Origin: Pseudomonas brassicacearum subsp. brassicacearum | Lineage (GTDB): Bacteria; Pseudomonadota; Gammaproteobacteria; Pseudomonadales; Pseudomonadaceae | Assembly (NCBI RefSeq): GCF_008801605.1 | Contig: NZ_VZPJ01000012.1 | Coordinates: 124,001 to 188,000 of the forward strand | DNA length: 64,000 nucleotides | Direction of reading: 5' to 3' | Shown: piece after piece, positions 1-9,189 of the stretch | How positions within the stretch are numbered: the first letter of the stretch is position 1 | Layout: every line of letters begins with the position of its first letter | Notes under the pieces: generated by a model | What the model was told of the DNA's origin: nothing | Databases searched by the model: none | Seen by the model: the letters and a program-made list of their open reading frames with translations, nothing else | Made by a program: the position numbers and the translations under genes

Positions 1-2364
1 ACCTGGAATGCCCAGGACACTGTCCCACCGACTTCCGGTGTGCAACCGCTCAAGGGGCTGGCGCAGAACGTCTCGGTCCGGCGCAATGCCACGGGCATGC
101 CGCTGATCGAAAGCAACAGCTTCCATGACGCCCTGTTCACCCTCGGCTACGTCCACGCCAGCGATCGCATCACCCAGATGGTGACCCTGCGCCTACTGGC
201 CCAGGGGCGGCTGGCAGAGATGTCCGGCGCCGAACGGCTGGACGTCGACCGCTACATGCGCGCCGTCAACCTGAAGAAAAACGCCGACGAGCTGTACAAG
301 GCATCTTCGCCACGGCTCAAGCGCTTCTTCGAAGTCTATGCCCGCGGCGTCAACGCCTACCTGTTCCGCTACCGCGACAAGTTGCCGTCGGACCTGGCCG
401 CCACCGGCTACAAACCCGAATACTGGAAACCGGAAGACTCGGCGCTGATGTTCTGCCTGCTGAATTTCAGCCAGTCAGCCAACCTGCCGGAAGAAATCGC
501 CAGCCTGGTACTGGCCCAGACCGTCACCAATGACAAACTCGCCTGGCTGAGCCCGTCCTATCCAGACGAACCACTGCCCATGGCCGAGGCCGACAAACTC
601 CAGGGCTTGCGACTCAATGGCCAGATTCCGGGCCTGAACGAGATCAGCAAGGCCACCAGCCAGTTGGCCGAGCTGAACCTTTTGAGCGCTGCGTCTTCGA
701 GTAACTGGGCCATCGCGCCGCAACGCAGCCGCAGCGGCAAGAGCCTGTTGGCCAGCGACAGCCATGGGCCGCTGGGCATGCCGGGGCTGTGGAGCCCCGT
801 ACAGATCCGCGCACCCAAGTACCAGGCGGCCGGGATTTCCGTGGCGGGGATCCCGATGATCCTGGCCGGGTTCAACGGCAAAGTGGCCTGGAGCATGACC
901 AGCGTACTGGGGGACAACCAGGACCTGTTCCTGGAAAAAATCCGCCGCCAGGGCAACAGCCTGTCCTATGAGGTCAACGGCAAATGGCAGCCAGCGATCG
1001 TGCGCAACGAAACCTATTTCATCAAAGGCCAGCGGCCGATTCGTGAAGCGGTGTTCGAGACCCGTCACGGCCCGCTGCTCAACAGCGCCCAGGGCCCGGC
1101 CATGGCCAACGGCTTTGGCCTGGCCTTGCAGACGCCGAGCTTGAGCGACGACAAGACTTTGGATGCCTTCTTCGACCTGTCCCGGGCGCAGACCGTCGAG
1201 AAAGCCTCCGACGCCAGCCGGGAAATCCGCGCCATGGCGGTGAACCTGGTATTTGCCGACGCCAGCCATATCGGCTGGCAAGTCACCGGTCGCTATCCAA
1301 ACCGCCGCGAAGGCGAAGGCCTGTTGCCGTCGCCGGGTTGGGACGGTCGCTACGATTGGGACGGTTACGCCGACCCGATGCTGCACCCTTATGATCAGGA
1401 CCCGGCCCAGGGCTGGCTTGGCACGGCCAACCAACGGGTCATCCCACACGGCTATGGCATGCAGCTGTCCAACTCGTGGGCCGCACCGGAGCGTGGCGAA
1501 CGCATGGCCGAGCTGGCCGGCGCGGGCAAGCACGACACTCGCAGCCTGACCGCCATGCAATATGACCAAGGCACGACGTTCGCGGCCAAGCTCAAGAAAG
1601 TCTTCGAAGCACCGGGCATGGCCCAGCCGCTCAAACAGGCGATCGAAGCCCTGCCGGTGGCTGACCGGGCCAAGGCCCGCGAGGCCTACACTCGCTTGAT
1701 GGCATTTGATGGCCGGCTCAGCCCGACCTCCGCCGACGCGGCGATCTATGAGCTATTCCTGCAGGAAAGCATGAAGCAGATTTTCCTCGACGAACTGGGC
1801 CCGGACAGCAGCGCGGCGTGGAAGGCGCTGGTCGCCAACGGCCAATTGTCCTACTCGGCCCAGGCCGATCATCTGCTGGGGCGTGAAGACAGCCCGTTCT
1901 GGGACGATGTGCGCACACCTCAGAAAGAAGACAAGGCCGTCATCCTCGCCCGCAGCCTGGCCGCCACCATCAGCGCCGGTGAAAGCCAGTTGGGCGGTGA
2001 TCGCAAGGCTTGGCAGTGGGGCCAGTTGCATCGCTACGCGTGGAAGAACAGCAACAGCCAGATCGTACGCGGCCCGCTGCCGGCCGGTGGCGACGCCAGC
2101 ACGCTCAACACCGCAGCGTTCGCTGGGGGGCAGGACTTCAACACCACCCTGGCGCCAGCCATGCGCTTTATCATCGACTTCGGCCAGCCTGAACCGTTGA
2201 TGATCCAGGATGGTGCCGGACAGTCCGGCAACCCGGTCAGCCCGAACTACGCCAATGGCATCGATCCATGGATCAAGGGGCAGTACCAGAGCCTGCCGTT
2301 GCAATCGCAGAATTTCGATCGGGGCTATGGCAAGTCGCGGTTGACCCTGGTGCCTGGCAAATAA
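1..2364 (+). CDS. quiP: Penicillin acylase family protein (QuiP-like), 5' end outside window
   Basis: This is an Ntn-hydrolase of the penicillin/acyl-homoserine-lactone acylase family, normally exported to the periplasm and self-cleaved into two chains; it hydrolyses amide bonds of acylated substrates. The reading frame is open from the first base of the window, so the start and signal peptide are missing. A GTG at 40 is in frame but lies inside conserved sequence. The SNWAIAP motif (Ser codon at 700-702) fits the N-terminal nucleophile of the beta chain, followed by the ASDSHGPLGMPGLW block typical of the family. The C-terminal GQSGNPVSPNYAN segment also matches. QuiP/HacB-type acylases quench long-chain quorum signals, but other members have other substrates, so the symbol is tentative and the family call firm. 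Confidence 0.82.
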   Translation, partial: TWNAQDTVPPTSGVQPLKGLAQNVSVRRNATGMPLIESNSFHDALFTLGYVHASDRITQMVTLRLLAQGRLAEMSGAERLDVDRYMRAVNLKKNADELYKASSPRLKRFFEVYARGVNAYLFRYRDKLPSDLAATGYKPEYWKPEDSALMFCLLNFSQSANLPEEIASLVLAQTVTNDKLAWLSPSYPDEPLPMAEADKLQGLRLNGQIPGLNEISKATSQLAELNLLSAASSSNWAIAPQRSRSGKSLLASDSHGPLGMPGLWSPVQIRAPKYQAAGISVAGIPMILAGFNGKVAWSMTSVLGDNQDLFLEKIRRQGNSLSYEVNGKWQPAIVRNETYFIKGQRPIREAVFETRHGPLLNSAQGPAMANGFGLALQTPSLSDDKTLDAFFDLSRAQTVEKASDASREIRAMAVNLVFADASHIGWQVTGRYPNRREGEGLLPSPGWDGRYDWDGYADPMLHPYDQDPAQGWLGTANQRVIPHGYGMQLSNSWAAPERGERMAELAGAGKHDTRSLTAMQYDQGTTFAAKLKKVFEAPGMAQPLKQAIEALPVADRAKAREAYTRLMAFDGRLSPTSADAAIYELFLQESMKQIFLDELGPDSSAAWKALVANGQLSYSAQADHLLGREDSPFWDDVRTPQKEDKAVILARSLAATISAGESQLGGDRKAWQWGQLHRYAWKNSNSQIVRGPLPAGGDASTLNTAAFAGGQDFNTTLAPAMRFIIDFGQPEPLMIQDGAGQSGNPVSPNYANGIDPWIKGQYQSLPLQSQNFDRGYGKSRLTLVPGK

Positions 2365-2383
2365 CAGCAGGCTGTTCATTGCC

Positions 2384-2497
2384 CTGTAGGAGCTGCCGAA
2401 GGCTCGGGCCGCGTTCGGACGATCTTTTGATCTTTCGCTTGAGATTCAAGCGTAAGGGGAAAGATCGCAGCCTCGTTGCACTCGTCAGCTCCTACAG
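2384..2497. repeat. Long imperfect palindromic repeat (TGTAGGAGCTG type)
   Basis: An intergenic element bounded by CTGTAGGAGCTG and CAGCTCCTACAG with an internal inverted repeat around GATCTTTTGATC. The same family recurs inverted at 63224-63321. It accounts for most of the 284-base gap between the acylase and exonuclease genes; such elements are common between genes in fluorescent pseudomonads. Confidence 0.8.
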
Positions 2498-2648
2498 TCC
2501 CACAGGCCAGCGGGGCGGGGCGACGTTTTGCTAGATTTCCTCGCCACATTTGTCCATCCCATCACCCGATCCTGCCCCCCGAAAATCCGATAGAACTTCT
2601 CCCCTTACCCTCGCCTCTACCTGACAAGCCCATCGCTCCGGTGACTGC

Positions 2649-3680
2649 ATGGATCTTGTCATTGCCCGCCCCGAAGGCTTGTACTGTCCGCCCGGGGATT
2701 TCTACATCGACCCGTGGCGTGCGGTGGAACGTTCGGTCATCACCCACGCCCACGGCGACCATGCCCGCAGCGGCAACCAACACTACCTGGCAGCGGCACC
2801 CGGCGAAGGCATTCTGCGTTCACGCCTGGGCCAGGACATCAACCTGCAAACCCTGCCCTACGGCGAACGCCTGTCGCATCATGGCGTGACCTTGAGCTTT
2901 CACCCCGCCGGCCATGTGCTGGGCTCGGCCCAGGTGCGGCTGGAATATCAAGGCGAGGTCTGGGTGGCGTCGGGGGATTACAAAGTCGAGCCTGACGGCA
3001 CCTGCACCCCGTTCGAGCCGGTGAAATGCCATACCTTCATCACTGAATCGACCTTCGGCCTGCCAATCTACCGCTGGCAGCCCCAGGCGCAGATCTTCGA
3101 AGAGATCAACCAGTGGTGGCGCGGGAACATCGCCGCCGGCCGAGCCAGCGTGTTGTTCTGCTATTCCTTCGGCAAGGCCCAGCGGATTCTTCACGGCATC
3201 GATGAAAGCCTCGGCCCGATCCTGGCCCATGGGGCGGTGGAGCCACTGAACCGGGTCTACCGCGAGGCCGGTGTTCACCTGCCGCCGACAATTTATGCCA
3301 GCGACATCAACAAGAACGACCCGATCATGGGCCGGGCGCTGGTCATCGCCCCGCCCTCTGCCGGTGGCAGCAGCTGGATGCGCCGCTTCGGCGACTACAG
3401 CGACGCCTTCGCCAGCGGCTGGATGCGCCTGCGCGGTACGCGGCGGCGGCGCGGCGTGGACCGGGGTTTTGTGCTGTCCGACCACGCCGACTGGCCTGGC
3501 CTGCTCTGGGCCATCGAACAGACCGGCGCCGAGCGGGTGATGGTCACGCACGGCTCGGTAAGCGTGCTGGTGCGCCATCTCTGCGAGCAAGGCCTCGACG
3601 CCCAGGGGTTCAGTACCGAATACGGTGACGATGAAGAAGACCTCGCCACGGCCACCGACAGCGGTGAGGAGGCGTCATGA
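2649..3680 (+). CDS. Ligase-associated DNA exonuclease (metallo-beta-lactamase fold)
   Basis: A 343-residue member of the MBL/beta-CASP-like nuclease family found next to ATP-dependent ligases. The metal-binding HAHGDH motif is at residues 33-38, and LSDHADWPG near residue 275 fits a later metal ligand. The family is a manganese-dependent nuclease thought to process DNA ends in a repair pathway with ligase, Lhr-Core helicase and a metallophosphoesterase. The stop overlaps the ligase start by four bases (ATGA), so the two are translationally coupled. The helicase and phosphoesterase partners lie about 5 kb downstream, beyond an unrelated transporter operon. Confidence 0.9.
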   Translation: MDLVIARPEGLYCPPGDFYIDPWRAVERSVITHAHGDHARSGNQHYLAAAPGEGILRSRLGQDINLQTLPYGERLSHHGVTLSFHPAGHVLGSAQVRLEYQGEVWVASGDYKVEPDGTCTPFEPVKCHTFITESTFGLPIYRWQPQAQIFEEINQWWRGNIAAGRASVLFCYSFGKAQRILHGIDESLGPILAHGAVEPLNRVYREAGVHLPPTIYASDINKNDPIMGRALVIAPPSAGGSSWMRRFGDYSDAFASGWMRLRGTRRRRGVDRGFVLSDHADWPGLLWAIEQTGAERVMVTHGSVSVLVRHLCEQGLDAQGFSTEYGDDEEDLATATDSGEEAS

Positions 3681-5365
3681 AAGCCTTCGCCGAGCTGTAC
3701 GCCGAACTGGACGCCACCACCTCAAGCAATGCCAAGCTTGCCGCCATGCAAGCCTATTTCACCAAGGCCTCGCCTCAGGACGCGGCGTGGGCCGTGTACT
3801 TCCTGTCCGGCGGGCGACCACGGCAACTGGTGCCGGTAAAAATCCTGCGGGAGTTGGCGGTCCAGGTATCCGGGTTGTCGCTCTGGCTGTTCGAGGAAAG
3901 TTATCAGGCCGTGGGCGACCTGGCCGAAACCATTTCGCTGGTATTACCCGAATCGCCCCATAGCTCCGATGAAGGCCTGGCGCTGTGGATCGAAGAGAAG
4001 CTGCTGCCGTTGCGCGGTGAGTCGCCCGAAATCCTGGCTGAACAGCTCCCGGCGCTGTGGGCGCAACTCGATCGGCCGAGCCTGATGCTGTGCATCAAGC
4101 TCATTACCGGCAGCTTTCGCGTCGGCGTGTCAAAACTGCTGGTAACCCGGGCCCTGGCCGGCATGGCCAACCTGGACAGCAAGCGGGTGGCCCAACGCCT
4201 GGTGGGCTACACCGACCTGTCCCATCGTCCGACGGCCGCCAGTTACCTCAAGCTGATCGCGGCCGAATCCGCCGATGAACATGCCCAGCGCGGCGGCCAG
4301 CCTTATCCGTTTTTCCTGGCCCATGCCCTGTCTGCCCCGGTGGAGCATTTCGACACCCTGCTGGGACCGGCCAACGACTGGCAGGTGGAATGGAAATGGG
4401 ACGGCATCCGTTCCCAGGTGATCAAGCGCGATGGCCATTTATGGGTCTGGTCTCGAGGCGAAGAACTGGTGACCGAGCGCTTCCCCGAACTGCACGCCCT
4501 GGCGCAGGTACTGCCCGACGGTACCGTGATCGATGGCGAAATCGTGGTGTGGAAAACCGCCCGACCGGTGACCGGGGACGCCTTCGACCCGGACGCGCCG
4601 TTGCAGCCGGCGGTGCAACCCTTCGCCCTGTTGCAACAGCGCATCGGTCGCAAGACCCTGGGCAAGAAAATCCTCGAGGATGCCCCGGTAGTGGTGATGG
4701 CCTACGACCTGCTGGAATGGCAAGGCGAGGACTGGCGCAGCCGCCCCCAGGCCGAGCGCCGCGAACGGCTGGAAGCGCTGATCGCCCGTGTTCACAGCCC
4801 GGTGTTGTTGCCATCGCCGACGGTCACCGGCCAGGACTGGTTCGACCTCGCCCGGCAACGTGAAGCCTCTCGCCGCCTCGGTGTCGAGGGCATGATGCTC
4901 AAGGCTCGCAACGCGCTATACGGCGTCGGTCGCACCAAGGACATGGGCGTGTGGTGGAAATGGAAGATCGACCCCTTCAGCGTCGACGCGGTGCTGATCT
5001 ACGCCCAGCGCGGCCACGGCCGGCGCGCCAGCCTGTACAGCGACTACACCTTCGCCGTATGGGACAACCCGCCGGACAGTCGCGAGCGCACGCTGGTGCC
5101 GTTTGCCAAGGCTTATTCAGGGCTGACCGATGCAGAAATGCGCCAGGTCGACAGCATCGTGCGCAAGACCACCGTGGAGAAGTTCGGCCCGGTGAGCAGC
5201 GTCACGCCCACCCTGGTGTTCGAACTGGGTTTCGAAGGCATCGCCCTGTCCAATCGCCACAAGAGCGGGATCGCGGTGCGCTTTCCACGGATGTTGCGCT
5301 GGCGCCAGGATAAAACCGTCGAAGAGGCAGATACCTTGGCAACGCTTCAGGACCTGCTGAAATAG
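3677..5365 (+). CDS. ATP-dependent DNA ligase
   Basis: A 562-residue ATP-dependent ligase that seals nicks through a lysyl-AMP intermediate. Motif I is KWDGIR, with nucleophile Lys240. IDGEIVVW, EGMMLKARNALY and WWKWKIDPFSVDAVLIYA correspond to later nucleotidyltransferase motifs. The N-terminal 200 residues look like the helical DNA-binding domain and the C-terminus like the OB fold. It overlaps the upstream exonuclease gene and is the LIG member of the bacterial HEL-MPE-EXO-LIG repair set. It is not the NAD-dependent replicative LigA and lacks the primase or nuclease domains of LigD. Confidence 0.93.
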   Translation: MKAFAELYAELDATTSSNAKLAAMQAYFTKASPQDAAWAVYFLSGGRPRQLVPVKILRELAVQVSGLSLWLFEESYQAVGDLAETISLVLPESPHSSDEGLALWIEEKLLPLRGESPEILAEQLPALWAQLDRPSLMLCIKLITGSFRVGVSKLLVTRALAGMANLDSKRVAQRLVGYTDLSHRPTAASYLKLIAAESADEHAQRGGQPYPFFLAHALSAPVEHFDTLLGPANDWQVEWKWDGIRSQVIKRDGHLWVWSRGEELVTERFPELHALAQVLPDGTVIDGEIVVWKTARPVTGDAFDPDAPLQPAVQPFALLQQRIGRKTLGKKILEDAPVVVMAYDLLEWQGEDWRSRPQAERRERLEALIARVHSPVLLPSPTVTGQDWFDLARQREASRRLGVEGMMLKARNALYGVGRTKDMGVWWKWKIDPFSVDAVLIYAQRGHGRRASLYSDYTFAVWDNPPDSRERTLVPFAKAYSGLTDAEMRQVDSIVRKTTVEKFGPVSSVTPTLVFELGFEGIALSNRHKSGIAVRFPRMLRWRQDKTVEEADTLATLQDLLK

Positions 5366-5377
5366 CGCGGTACGCTC

Positions 5378-5515
5378 TTTGTGGCGAGGGGATTTATCCC
5401 CGCTGGGCTGCGAAGCGGCCCCCAAAAAGCCTGAGATGAACAACCTGACACTCCGAGGCGACTGACTGTTGGGGCTGCTGCGCAGCCCAACGGGGATAAA
5501 TCCCCTCGCCACAAA
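5378..5515. repeat. Intergenic palindromic repeat (GTGGCGAGGGGATTTATCCCC type)
   Basis: Its ends are inverted copies (TTTGTGGCGAGGGGATTTAT and ATAAATCCCCTCGCCACAAA), with inner GCTGGGCTGCGAAGC and GGCTGCTGCGCAGCC sequences. It occupies part of the 388-base gap between the ligase and aotJ. The rest of that gap should hold the aot promoter, but I see no convincing -35/-10 pair. Confidence 0.8.
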
Positions 5516-5753
5516 TAATTGCTCACCCCATAGTGTTTCCCAAACAACGCACGCTCCATCCCGGTGCATCTTTTGATGTACGCTCATCCCCGCGCACCAT
5601 CGCATTCCGTTGCCAGCCGTCGAAGCTTTTAAAACACTTGTTCGGCACTCTGGTTCGGAAATTGCTACCTTTATGCCGTCATACCGTTCTCGCCTTCACC
5701 GGTAACAATACTTACGCGCCACAAGCGCTCATATTGGTTTTAGGGATTGAATA

Positions 5754-6536
5754 ATGAAAAAAGCACTGCTGACCCTTTCTGCACTGGCGTTGTGCATGGC
5801 TGCTGGCGTCGCCACGGCCAAGGAATACAAGGAACTGCGTTTTGGTGTCGATCCTTCCTACGCCCCGTTTGAGTCCAAAGCCGCCGACGGCAGCCTGGTC
5901 GGTTTCGACATCGATCTGGGCAACGCGATCTGCGCAGAGCTGAAGGTCAAATGCAAATGGGTCGAAAGCGATTTCGACGGCATGATCCCAGGCCTCAAGG
6001 CCAATAAATTCGACGGCGTGATCTCCTCCATGACCGTTACCCCGGCTCGCGAAAAAGCCATCGACTTCTCCAGCGAGCTGTTCTCCGGCCCAACGGCCTA
6101 TGTCTTCAAGAAGGGCTCGGGCCTGAGCGAAGACGTTGCCTCGCTCAAAGGCAAGACCGTCGGCTACGAGCAAGGCACCATCCAGGAAGCCTACGCCAAG
6201 GCCGTGCTGGACAAGGCCGGCGTCAAGACCCAGGCCTACCAGAACCAGGACCAGGTTTATTCCGACCTGACCTCCGGCCGCCTCGATGCAGCGATCCAGG
6301 ACATGCTGCAGGCCGAATTGGGCTTCCTGAAATCGCCAAAAGGCGAAGGCTATGAAATCAGCAAGCCGGTGGACAGCGAGCTGTTGCCCGCCAAGACCGC
6401 GATCGGTATCAAGAAAGGTAACAGTGAGCTGAAGGCACTTTTGGATAAAGGTATCAAAGCGTTACACGACGACGGCAAATACGCCGAGATCCAGAAAAAA
6501 CACTTTGGCGATCTGAATCTGTACAGCGGCAAATAA
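5754..6536 (+). CDS. aotJ: Periplasmic basic amino acid-binding protein (AotJ/ArgT family)
   Basis: A 260-residue solute-binding protein with a cleavable signal peptide (residues 1 to about 22, ending VATA). The mature N-terminus KELRFGVDPSYAPFESK and the SSMTVTPAREKAIDFS segment are characteristic of the arginine/ornithine/lysine/histidine-binding subfamily. It is the first gene of an ABC importer operon with two permeases, an AotO-like protein and an ATPase. The start is preceded by AGGGAT. Paralogues with different specificity are common in this genus, so the exact ligand is inferred; the family is clear. Confidence 0.9.
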   Translation: MKKALLTLSALALCMAAGVATAKEYKELRFGVDPSYAPFESKAADGSLVGFDIDLGNAICAELKVKCKWVESDFDGMIPGLKANKFDGVISSMTVTPAREKAIDFSSELFSGPTAYVFKKGSGLSEDVASLKGKTVGYEQGTIQEAYAKAVLDKAGVKTQAYQNQDQVYSDLTSGRLDAAIQDMLQAELGFLKSPKGEGYEISKPVDSELLPAKTAIGIKKGNSELKALLDKGIKALHDDGKYAEIQKKHFGDLNLYSGK

Positions 6537-6542
6537 TGCGCT

Positions 6543-6574
6543 GCGCCCATCCGGTCTCGGATGGGCGCTTTTCT
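6543..6574 (+). terminator. Hairpin between aotJ and aotQ
   Basis: An 11-base-pair perfect stem (GCGCCCATCCG / CGGATGGGCGC) with a four-base loop is followed by TTTTCT. Placed between the binding-protein and permease genes, it probably attenuates transcription or stabilises the upstream mRNA, so that binding protein is made in excess. That role is inferred from comparable ABC operons. Confidence 0.8.
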
Positions 6575-6594
6575 CCTGCCAAAGGCTTTCTTCC

Positions 6595-7323
6595 ATGTTT
6601 GAACAACTCCTACAAAATCTGGGGCTCTCCGCCTTCAGCCTGCAGGGCTTTGGCCCGTTGCTGATGCAAGGCACCTGGATGACCATCAAGCTGTCGGCCC
6701 TGTCCCTGTTGCTGAGCGTCTTGCTCGGCCTGCTGGGCGCCAGTGCCAAGCTGTCCAGCGTCAAACTGCTGCGAATCCCTGCCCAGCTCTACACCACGCT
6801 GATCCGCGGCGTGCCGGACCTGGTGCTGATGCTGCTGATTTTCTACAGCCTGCAAACCTGGCTGACCTCGCTTACCGACTTCATGGAATGGGAATACATC
6901 GAGATCGACCCATTCGGCGCCGGGGTGATCACCCTGGGCTTCATCTATGGCGCGTACTTCACCGAAACCTTTCGCGGCGCGATCCTCGCGGTCCCCCGAG
7001 GCCAGGTCGAAGCCGCCACCGCGTATGGCCTCAAACGTGGCCAGCGCTTTCGCTTCGTGGTGTTTCCACAAATGATGCGCTTTGCCCTGCCGGGTATCGG
7101 CAACAACTGGATGGTGATGCTCAAGGCCACCGCGCTGGTGTCGATCATCGGCCTGGCCGACCTGGTCAAGGCCGCCCAGGATGCGGGCAAGAGCACCTAC
7201 CAGCTGTTCTACTTCCTGGTACTGGCGGCATTGATCTATCTGCTGATCACCAGCGCGTCCAACTTCATCCTGCGCTGGCTTGAACGCCGCTACGCCGCCG
7301 GAGCCCGGGAGGCGGTGCGATGA
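6595..7323 (+). CDS. aotQ: Basic amino acid ABC transporter permease (AotQ/HisQ)
   Basis: A 242-residue inner-membrane permease of the HisMQ family with about five membrane segments. The EAATAYGLKRGQRFRFVVFPQ region is the EAA loop that contacts the ATPase. It pairs with the next gene, whose ATG overlaps its stop, to form the heterodimeric channel. Length and motifs are normal. Confidence 0.92.
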   Translation: MFEQLLQNLGLSAFSLQGFGPLLMQGTWMTIKLSALSLLLSVLLGLLGASAKLSSVKLLRIPAQLYTTLIRGVPDLVLMLLIFYSLQTWLTSLTDFMEWEYIEIDPFGAGVITLGFIYGAYFTETFRGAILAVPRGQVEAATAYGLKRGQRFRFVVFPQMMRFALPGIGNNWMVMLKATALVSIIGLADLVKAAQDAGKSTYQLFYFLVLAALIYLLITSASNFILRWLERRYAAGAREAVR

Positions 7324-8030
7324 TCGAACTTCTACAAGAATACTGGCGGCCATTCCTTTACAGCGATGGCGTCAACGTCACGGGCCTGGCCATGACCCTA
7401 TGGCTGCTCAGCGCCTCGCTGCTGATCGGTTTCCTGGTGTCGATACCGCTGTCCATCGCCCGGGTTTCACCCAAGTTCTACGTCCGCTGGCCGGTGCAGT
7501 TCTACACCTACCTGTTCCGTGGTACGCCGCTCTATATCCAACTGCTGATCTGCTACACCGGCATCTACAGCATCGCGGCGGTGCGCGCCCAGCCCATGCT
7601 CGACAGTTTCTTTCGCGACGCGATGAACTGCACGATCCTGGCCTTCGCCTTGAACACCTGCGCCTACACCACGGAAATTTTCGCCGGGGCGATTCGCAGC
7701 ATGAACCATGGCGAAGTCGAGGCGGCCAAGGCCTACGGCCTGACCGGTTGGAAGCTGTACACCTACGTGATCATGCCGTCGGCGTTGCGCCGCTCGCTGC
7801 CGTATTACAGCAACGAAGTCATCTTGATGCTGCACTCGACGACCGTGGCGTTCACCGCTACCGTTCCAGACGTGTTGAAAGTGGCCCGGGACGCCAACTC
7901 GGCGACGTTCCTGACGTTCCAGTCGTTCGGGATCGCCGCGTTGATCTACCTGACCGTCACCTTTGCACTGGTGGGCCTCTTCCGCCTCGCCGAACGCCGC
8001 TGGCTGGCCTTTCTCGGGCCGACCCACTAG
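7320..8030 (+). CDS. aotM: Basic amino acid ABC transporter permease (AotM/HisM)
   Basis: A 236-residue second permease of the importer. The EVEAAKAYGLTGWKLYTYVIMPSA region is its EAA loop, and RGTPLYIQLLICY is a typical HisM segment. It overlaps aotQ by four bases, which implies coupled translation and equal stoichiometry. Confidence 0.92.
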   Translation: MIELLQEYWRPFLYSDGVNVTGLAMTLWLLSASLLIGFLVSIPLSIARVSPKFYVRWPVQFYTYLFRGTPLYIQLLICYTGIYSIAAVRAQPMLDSFFRDAMNCTILAFALNTCAYTTEIFAGAIRSMNHGEVEAAKAYGLTGWKLYTYVIMPSALRRSLPYYSNEVILMLHSTTVAFTATVPDVLKVARDANSATFLTFQSFGIAALIYLTVTFALVGLFRLAERRWLAFLGPTH

Positions 8031-8057
8031 GGCTTTTGTTCCAGGACACACACGCAA

Positions 8058-9176
8058 ATGCGCCACCAGATCCATGACCTGCTGGCCCCGGTACCGGGGA
8101 CCGCACGCAAGATCCACAGCTTTCACTTCGGCCCGGAAAAAGCCGTCGGCAAAATCTATATCCAGTCGTCCCTGCACGCCGATGAGCTGCCGGGCATGCT
8201 GGTCGCCTGGCACCTCAAGCAGCGCCTGGCCGAACTCGAAGCGTCGGGCCACCTGCGGCACGAGATCGTGCTGGTGCCCGTCGCCAACCCTATCGGCCTC
8301 GAACAAGTGCTGATGGACGTGCCCCTGGGCCGCTACGAAACCGAGAGCGGGCAGAACTTCAACCGCCGCTTCGTCGACCTGAGCGAAGAGATCGGCAACG
8401 AAATCCAGGACCTGCTCACCGACGATCCGCAGCACAACCTGATGCTGATCCGCACCAGCCTGCGCGACGCCCTCGCCCGGCAGACCCCAGGCACGCAATT
8501 GCAATCCCTGCGCCTGGCCCTGCAACGGCTGGCCTGCGACGCCGACATGGTGCTGGACCTGCATTGCGACTTCGAAGCCGTGGCCCACCTCTACACCACA
8601 CCCGAAGCCTGGCCACAGGTCGAACCGCTGGCCCGCTACATCGGCGCCGAAGCCTGCCTGCTGGCGACCGATTCGGGCGGCCAGTCGTTCGACGAATGCT
8701 TCACCCTGCTCTGGTGGCAACTCAAGGAACGCTTCGGCGAACGCTTCGAGATTCCCCTGGGCAGCTTTTCGGTCACCGTGGAATTGCGTGGCCAGGGTGA
8801 CGTCAACCACGGGCTGGCGAGCCTGGACTGCCAGGCCTTGATCGAATACCTGATCCGTTTCGGCGCCATCGACGGCGAACCGATGCCCATGCCCGAGCTG
8901 CCTTACCCGGCCACGCCGCTGGCCGCTGTCGAGCCGGTGGCAACGCCCGTGGGTGGATTGCTGGTCTACAGCGCCCTGCCTGGCGAATACCTGGAGGCGG
9001 GGCAGTTGATCGCGGAAGTCATCGACCCGGTCAACGACACCGTCACCCCCGTTCATTGCCGTAACGCCGGGCTGCTATACGCCCGTTCGCTACGCCGCAT
9101 GGCCACGGCCGGCATGGTGATCGCCCATGTCGCCGGCACCGAAGCCTATCGCAGCGGCTACCTACTTTCGCCTTGA
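8058..9176 (+). CDS. aotO: Succinylglutamate desuccinylase/aspartoacylase family protein (AotO-like)
   Basis: A 372-residue protein of the zinc carboxypeptidase-like AstE/ASPA superfamily. HADELPG at residues 40-46 supplies the H-x-x-E zinc ligands, and LDLHCDFEA near residue 160 supplies the second histidine. It is embedded between the permease and ATPase genes exactly as aotO is in the P. aeruginosa aot operon. There it was reported dispensable for uptake, and its substrate is unknown to me. The predicted N-terminus has no signal peptide. Confidence 0.85.
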   Translation: MRHQIHDLLAPVPGTARKIHSFHFGPEKAVGKIYIQSSLHADELPGMLVAWHLKQRLAELEASGHLRHEIVLVPVANPIGLEQVLMDVPLGRYETESGQNFNRRFVDLSEEIGNEIQDLLTDDPQHNLMLIRTSLRDALARQTPGTQLQSLRLALQRLACDADMVLDLHCDFEAVAHLYTTPEAWPQVEPLARYIGAEACLLATDSGGQSFDECFTLLWWQLKERFGERFEIPLGSFSVTVELRGQGDVNHGLASLDCQALIEYLIRFGAIDGEPMPMPELPYPATPLAAVEPVATPVGGLLVYSALPGEYLEAGQLIAEVIDPVNDTVTPVHCRNAGLLYARSLRRMATAGMVIAHVAGTEAYRSGYLLSP

Positions 9177-9189
9177 GGATGCATGCTCC

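Noticed and set aside
475..1569. 364-codon open frame on the minus strand opposite the acylase gene
   Set aside because: It is a mirror of high-GC coding sequence on the plus strand. It has no ribosome site and no family resemblance, and the plus-strand protein is clearly real.
7467..9056. 529-codon minus-strand frame opposite the aotM-aotO genes
   Set aside because: It spans two real genes and the gap between them in antisense. Its composition (Gln/Val/Gly/Asp-rich) is typical of antisense translation of GC-rich genes.
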